Shown piece by piece: positions 58,865-64,000 of a stretch of DNA of 64,000 bases. The stretch lies in contig NC_061126.1 of the NCBI RefSeq assembly GCF_905220365.1, forward strand, positions 12,710,001-12,774,000, in the 5' to 3' direction. The position numbers and the translations under genes are program-made. The first letter of the stretch is position 1, and every line of letters begins with the position of its first letter. Below the pieces are notes generated by a model. That model saw only the letters and a list, made by a program, of their open reading frames with translations, had not been told where the DNA came from and searched no databases. This DNA is from Vanessa cardui (Eukaryota; Arthropoda; Insecta; Lepidoptera; Nymphalidae).

Positions 58865-59230
58865 TGACGGCGCATGGTGCGCCATCTTGTTTTTCGTACT
58901 GGCTGGAAAAGAGTGTCAATGGAAGTCGAACGGCGCTCTAGTGAAGCGTCGCGGCGCTGGTAGCGAGGCAGCCATCTTGAATGCAGTTACATTTAAGATT
59001 TCCCGCGCACCACGTATGCGACGAATCGCTAATTTCCAACAGTCTGTATTTTAAATAGATTTAGTTTTTATATGTGTTTGTGATATTTTAACATAAAGAT
59101 ATTTATAGCTACTGTGAAATTATCTGGGATTGATTTGCTTAATTAAAACTTTACTGAATTTGTGAACAATACTTTGAATATACGCCCACTTATAATTAAT
59201 TATTCTGATATTGGCAGTAAAATGTCTATA
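58865..59230 (+). repeat. right LTR of short Gypsy-like element
   Basis: Identical to 57221-57586 over all 366 bases as far as I can compare by eye. Confidence 0.85.
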
Positions 59231-59234
59231 AATA
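59231..59234. repeat. target-site duplication AATA, right
   Basis: Matches 57217-57220. Confidence 0.6.
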
Positions 59235-59415
59235 TATATTTTGTCATTGTTTATTGAATTTTATTTTTAGTATTTTTAATTTTCGCTTATTTTATTATTT
59301 GGACAATGAATTATTGATATTGTTTTTTAATTAGTAATTGGATTTTATAAATTTATGTGTATGTTAAATTAAATGCTACCTGAGGTATTATTATAATAAT
59401 GTTTTATAGTCTCAG

Positions 59416-59640
59416 AAGAGTTGAGATGGCCCAGTGGTAAGAAAGCGTGCATCTTAAAACATCAAAAACATCGTGAGGAAACCTGTATGTGTCTAATTTC
59501 ATCGAAATTCTGCCACATGTGCATTCCACCAACCCGCATTGGAACAGCGTGGTGGAATATTTTCCAAACATTAAGGAGAAGGTTTGGAACATACGGGAGA
59601 GGAGGCCTTAGCACAGCAGTGGGATATTAACAGGCTCTTA
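59416..59640 (+). repeat. tRNA-headed SINE, family S1, internally deleted
   Basis: Plus-strand head GAGTTGAGATGGCCCAGTGG, then directly the AACATCGTGAGGAAACCTG block (the segment holding the B-box is missing), ending GCAGTGGGATATTAACAGGC. Confidence 0.82.
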
Positions 59641-61593
59641 TTTTACTTACTTACTTCGATAGTCAACTTAACTAACTCATTGGGTTACTGTAATGTTAGA
59701 TATTGGTTTATTTTTTTGTAAATAAATAAATGTTATTTGCTGATATGTGTTACAGTTTTTTCGTGGTTAGACTTTTTTATAATATAATGAGCTATAAATA
59801 ATAATAAAAAAGTTAAAAATTGAATGGTTAATATATTAGTTAAATCTTCTATATCCTACAAACCTTTCGAATTAAGATTTGATGGCCCTTGATTCTGTAT
59901 TGACACTAGGGTACCTCTAAATAACACAACAATAAAATATTGCTATTTCGTGGGAAAATCTCTGATAGGTGGTTGGTCATATCTTACCTTTTAATAAGTA
60001 AATTCATCTCAAAAAGAACAGTAATAATATTTCTTAGAAATATAATTATAACCGTGACTTCGTAATTTATTTATTTATTTATTGAATATCATTCATTATA
60101 CATGCTTTGTTTATACAGACAACGATGTAACAAAAATCCCACTGGATTTATTGTGTGTGAACTTAGCAGATCATGCATACATGTCCAGAAAAACATAATT
60201 AAATGTGAGTATCTGTATTTCCTGATGGTTTTTAGTAATATTTCTGGCGTTTTAACCTTAAATAATGCTAGTCGACGAAATGGTCTACGAACTTTTATTT
60301 TTGATCTACTTCATTTCGAAGCAGATCAAAAATAAACAGGATATCTAAGGGCAGCTGAGTTCTAGAGTTCATGCTAACACAACTCACATTTAATTTTGAT
60401 CTGCTGGACGAAGACCTATCAAGTTTACGTAATATTTATGAAACAGTAAACAAAATTTGTTTAAAATTAAACGCCTTCATAGTCGCGATGGCAGCTGTTA
60501 TATAATAAAATCTATAAATAGTATTAATAAATGATCTTGTCTACCAATGTATTTGTTACTTTATTCAATGTGTTGCGAGACTCAAATTTTGTTTATTTTT
60601 TGGGGTTCATTTTAACATTTACAATTTTTATTAATAACATATAACACGCCAAAATACTATATATAATAACTTTCCAAATAAAAAAAAATATGTTCACGCA
60701 GACACAAAGACAGCTGAAATGCAATGAAATAATTACTATGATTCCTAAAAGTGTGAGCAGTCTCAGATGATTTTTTTATTTTCTCACTTTCCTAGTTCGA
60801 GTAAATAAAAACCCAAAACCAATAGATAGATTAGGTAGACTCGAACGCAGACTAAAGGGCTTTATGTGCTTTCCCAGACACGGAATGTTCCGCCCGACTC
60901 GGGATTTGAACCCCAGCATATAAACTTACCACACAAACTTGCGACTAAAACTCAGTCCTTACACACCAAACACACACAGTCAGTAAGTATAAAAAATTAT
61001 AGTGAAACTGTTCTGAACTATTACACAATCAGTAGTACCATGATTATCCTCATCACAAAAAATACTAAGATTTATATACTGGATACGTAAAAATGAGAAA
61101 AATTGAAAACACTATCGACTTAAGCTTCTATTAATGAATGAATTTCCCAATAAAATTGGCCTGCAGTTATAATTCGAATAGCACGTTGCATTCATCGGAG
61201 AATCGTACGTCTGAGCGGCAGCTAAAGTAATCTATGTTAATGGTCTCTCAAATCGTTCGGCTTTAGAGTATCTGATATTATGTAGATAGAAATTCAATGC
61301 TTAATTAAAATTTTAATTACTTTCATGAAATTTATTTGTGATACGTGATCTTTAATTATTGTTCTTTATTACTTTCTCGTCTTTGAAGTGTATTTATTGA
61401 TTGTATTAATGGACTGTTTTTTGCGTCAGATTATCTTATAAAGAAAATAGCTTAAAATATTTCGAAACGTTTCCATCGCAGTTCATGTGGGTTAGTAGTA
61501 CAATGCTTAAGATTCCCTTATGTAGGTACAGGTGCAATATTCAGTAGTTTTGTATTTTTCAAACAATTGATTGTTTTAGTAGTGTCTGTTTTA
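59641..61593. other. unannotated sequence
   Basis: No gene found. It contains the inverted repeat at 60294-60336. Near 60880-60985 CCCGACTCGGGATTTGAACC looks faintly tRNA-like but does not fold. Confidence 0.4.
60294..60336. repeat. 19-bp inverted repeat, one mismatch, 5-base loop
   Basis: The arms 60294-60312 and 60318-60336 (TTTATTTTTGATCTACTTC against its complement) differ at one base, around ATTTC. Confidence 0.88.
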
Positions 61594-61880
61594 GTCATGG
61601 TCTGTAAATTTCCAACTGCTGGGCTAAAGCTCTCCCATTAAGGAGAAGGTTTGAAACATATTCCACCACGCTGTTCCAATGCGGTTTGGTGGAATGCACA
61701 TGTGGCAGAATTTCGATGAAATTAGACACATGCAGGTTTCCTAACGATATTTTCCTTCACCGCCGAGCACAGTATGAATTATAAACACAAATTAAGAACA
61801 TATATAGAGTGGTGCTTGCCTGGATTTGAATCCGAAATCATCGGTTAAGGCGCGTTCTAACCACTGGGCCATCTCGGTTC
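61594..61880 (-). repeat. tRNA-headed SINE, family S1
   Basis: A well-preserved minus-strand copy, head near 61880, tail near 61600. Confidence 0.88.
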
Positions 61881-64000
61881 TTTTGTATTGATTGTTTACT
61901 GGCTTTGATTCTGCTTCCTCCGGCGTTACACGTCAACTTCTTCCACTAGACCATTTTACTTTAGCTTAGTTCAGGTTCATATATAATATTTTGCAAAGGC
62001 TTCTTATACAATGTAGGCCAACGTTAAGTGAGGTTTTTAAAAATTCAACTACTAAGCGGGCGAAAAAGGGTTATAGAATTTTGTGGAAGAAAGATAAAGG
62101 TCATTTAAGTTCATAATTCCATATGGTTTTTGAGAGGTAAGTCCTTTATAGTGAAGATTTTGAAAAGTATTACTGTCATAGTTCATTGAAAAAATGGGAC
62201 GAATTAAATATGTCTAAACAGATAAGTAGAAACCAGAGATGAAATTATTTTACTTATATGTACTAGATTGTATTAAAATAATTCAAAAAAGTGTCATTAA
62301 ACTCAGTATCGAGTTAAATAGCATATTAAAATATACATACATAATGTATTTCAATACAAGAGATTTATTAGACAATTACATTCACAAAATTCGACGTACA
62401 CAATTTTTGCTGATATTAGATACAGATATATTGTTCTCAAGATGTTTAATGAGAATCATGAACAAATCAAACGTCACTACATTACAATAACAGCCACTAT
62501 TTCTGGTCACAACTGTCGATAAAATGACACAATGGCTCAGGGTACGAAAACAAGAGAAACCAGCCTTTTGTCTCACACAAACAATATGAAAAAGCTTGAA
62601 ATGATGGTTCCGAGAATTCATAGGATTTATGAAGGACAGATATTGTGATATGAAATATGAAGATCGGTCTAATGGAGGTTCCATTCTTTGAATATTCGGT
62701 CGTCTTAAGATTTGTACTTTTGTGCTTGACCTTAAGGTACTCGTATAAAAGAATCTAACTTACCTATTATATCGATATTCAATTCTGTATTTCGACGATA
62801 ATGATGACAGAATTAAATGTTTTTGTGATGTCGTTATTATGACTAAAATATACTCTAAAAACAGATCTTAATATTTTAGAAAAGAAAAAATATTATACGC
62901 ATTTTTGTATATGAATTTTAGGAAAAACAATTGAAACAAGATAATATTATTGTGAGTATTGAAAATAGATTACACGTGGGGAATCATTAGGTACTAAAGG
63001 GCCTAGCAGACTTATTATAAGGAAATTTCTCTGTCGTCTTTGGACATACATAGTTTAATCTTTAAAATATTACTTTTACAAAGTACTTGTACTCGTGATT
63101 TAGATCTCTACTTTCATGCATAAGAGAGATAGAGATAACATCCCTAATTAGTTATAATTTAATTTTAATTTTAATTCAGCAAATAACCGAAATATATGCA
63201 TGTACTTGCAGCTCAGTAAAGCAAATACGGTCAATGGTCAATCTGCCTACACTTTCTTTAGATCCGAGTGTAGAGCAAACGGTCCTTTCAATTGATGACT
63301 CGTTCGTATCAATTACCAAATGTGGTCGAACCGAGCTTTTGAAACGATTGCACCAAAGGATCTGTGACTCTTTGATACACGTCGTGTTCCTTTCATGTTT
63401 TCGTCGATGATAGGAAAATATTGGAATTTATTTCTTATAATTAATATAATGATTAATTGAAAAGGAAAAAAACATATTTTTTCTTAAAATTAAAATCATT
63501 ACTCTTTTATTGTATTTATAATAGCCTGTGACTATTCGACGATGTCGAGTAAAATGTCAAATAAAAATATTTTTATGTCACTTAATTGAACACCAAAAAA
63601 AAGTCATTTGTTCAACTTGGTTGTCGTTTTATTTAGTAGGAAACCTATTGTATACGGTATAATAAATTGTGATAAAAGTAAAAAGACAAAATGGCCAGAA
63701 AGACCTTTATTCATTAACCTGACTTTCGTGCGTTATAAATTGCCCTTTGGGAGCTCTTTTATGATGATAGCATGTGACATAACCTAATTATTATTTATTA
63801 AACTTTGGGTCATTTAAGTGTAGGTTAAAGTAAAAATTAACGGACACTCTCTTTGGTTTGTATTCAAAACCACGTTGATAGAGGTTAAGAATATGTCAAA
63901 GAATATTAAATGGAGAAATTTGTTCCAGCTGTGTAATTATTGCTTTATAAAATATTTGACTTAATTAATGAGAGCGATAATTGTTGCAAATAACGTCTTT
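61881..64000. other. unannotated sequence to the window end
   Basis: No gene found. 63190-63380 is unique and a little less AT-rich. The opposing short frames at 62239-62684 have no domains. Confidence 0.45.

Larger units (their letters stand above)
57221..59230 (+). mobile_element. short non-autonomous Ty3/Gypsy-like LTR element
   Basis: A 2,010-bp unit: 366-bp terminal direct repeats with no difference that I can find, a 1,278-bp interior, and a 4-bp AATA duplication. The interior begins exactly where the repeat ends with TCAGAAGTGGGATT, complementary to the 3' part of a tRNA-Leu but lacking the first bases that would pair with CCA. It carries a gag remnant with one good zinc knuckle, a broken protease, and a tandem array. 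There is no reverse transcriptase or integrase and no good polypurine tract before the second LTR. The identical LTRs say recent insertion, and the ruined interior says an already defective lineage mobilised by a partner. An ectopic duplication of a 366-bp flank is the alternative. Confidence 0.75.

Noticed and set aside
60880..60985. Possible tRNA on the minus strand around CGGGATTTGAACC
   Set aside because: No acceptor or anticodon stems can be drawn around it.

Overview
The window looks like AT-rich intergenic or intronic DNA from a butterfly or moth (Lepidoptera), probably a nymphalid. The grounds are the repeat content: tRNA-headed SINEs of the kind common in Lepidoptera, several short interspersed families I recognise from moth and butterfly genomes, a BEL/Pao element and Jockey/CR1-like LINE tails. 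I found no host protein-coding gene. The only convincing host gene is one tRNA-Leu (anticodon UAG) on the minus strand at 52080-52159.

The largest feature is a nearly complete BEL/Pao LTR retrotransposon at 6439-13588. It has a perfect 5-bp target duplication (AGGAA), LTRs about 98% alike, a primer-binding site matching the 3' end of tRNA-Tyr, and Gag, protease, reverse transcriptase, RNase H and integrase regions in order. It cannot make an intact polyprotein: there is one frame change in Gag, one in the reverse transcriptase, two fold-back inverted duplications, and two in-frame TGA codons at positions where the family has Trp. A second LTR element at 57221-59230 has 366-bp LTRs with no difference I can see and a 4-bp target duplication (AATA). 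Its 1.28-kb interior holds only a gag remnant, a ruined protease and a tandem repeat array. Identical LTRs around a decayed interior suggest a non-autonomous Ty3/Gypsy-type element copied in trans.

Layout: 1-3100, composite and fold-back repeats; 3100-6430, mostly plain AT-rich sequence; 6434-13593, BEL/Pao element; 13.6-30 kb, scattered SINEs and short repeats in unique sequence; 30-48 kb, LINE ends, 'CCCGGCTTCGC' repeats, a second fold-back element and a GC-richer unique island near 42 kb with a palindromic GATA site; 47.8-49.1 kb, an inverted, diverged copy of the composite at 0.94-2.3 kb; 49-64 kb, unique AT-rich sequence, the tRNA gene, more SINEs and the short Gypsy-like element.

The most unusual signal is mutational. 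At least nine short, nearly perfect inverted repeats (arms 12-28 bp, loops 1-6 bp) lie across the window. For five of them the undamaged sequence can be inferred from a reading frame or repeat consensus, and in each an inverted copy of the neighbouring bases has been pasted in. This is the signature of intra-strand template switching, or of a fold-back artefact in the reads or assembly. Repeat family names rest on pattern recognition, not a database search.
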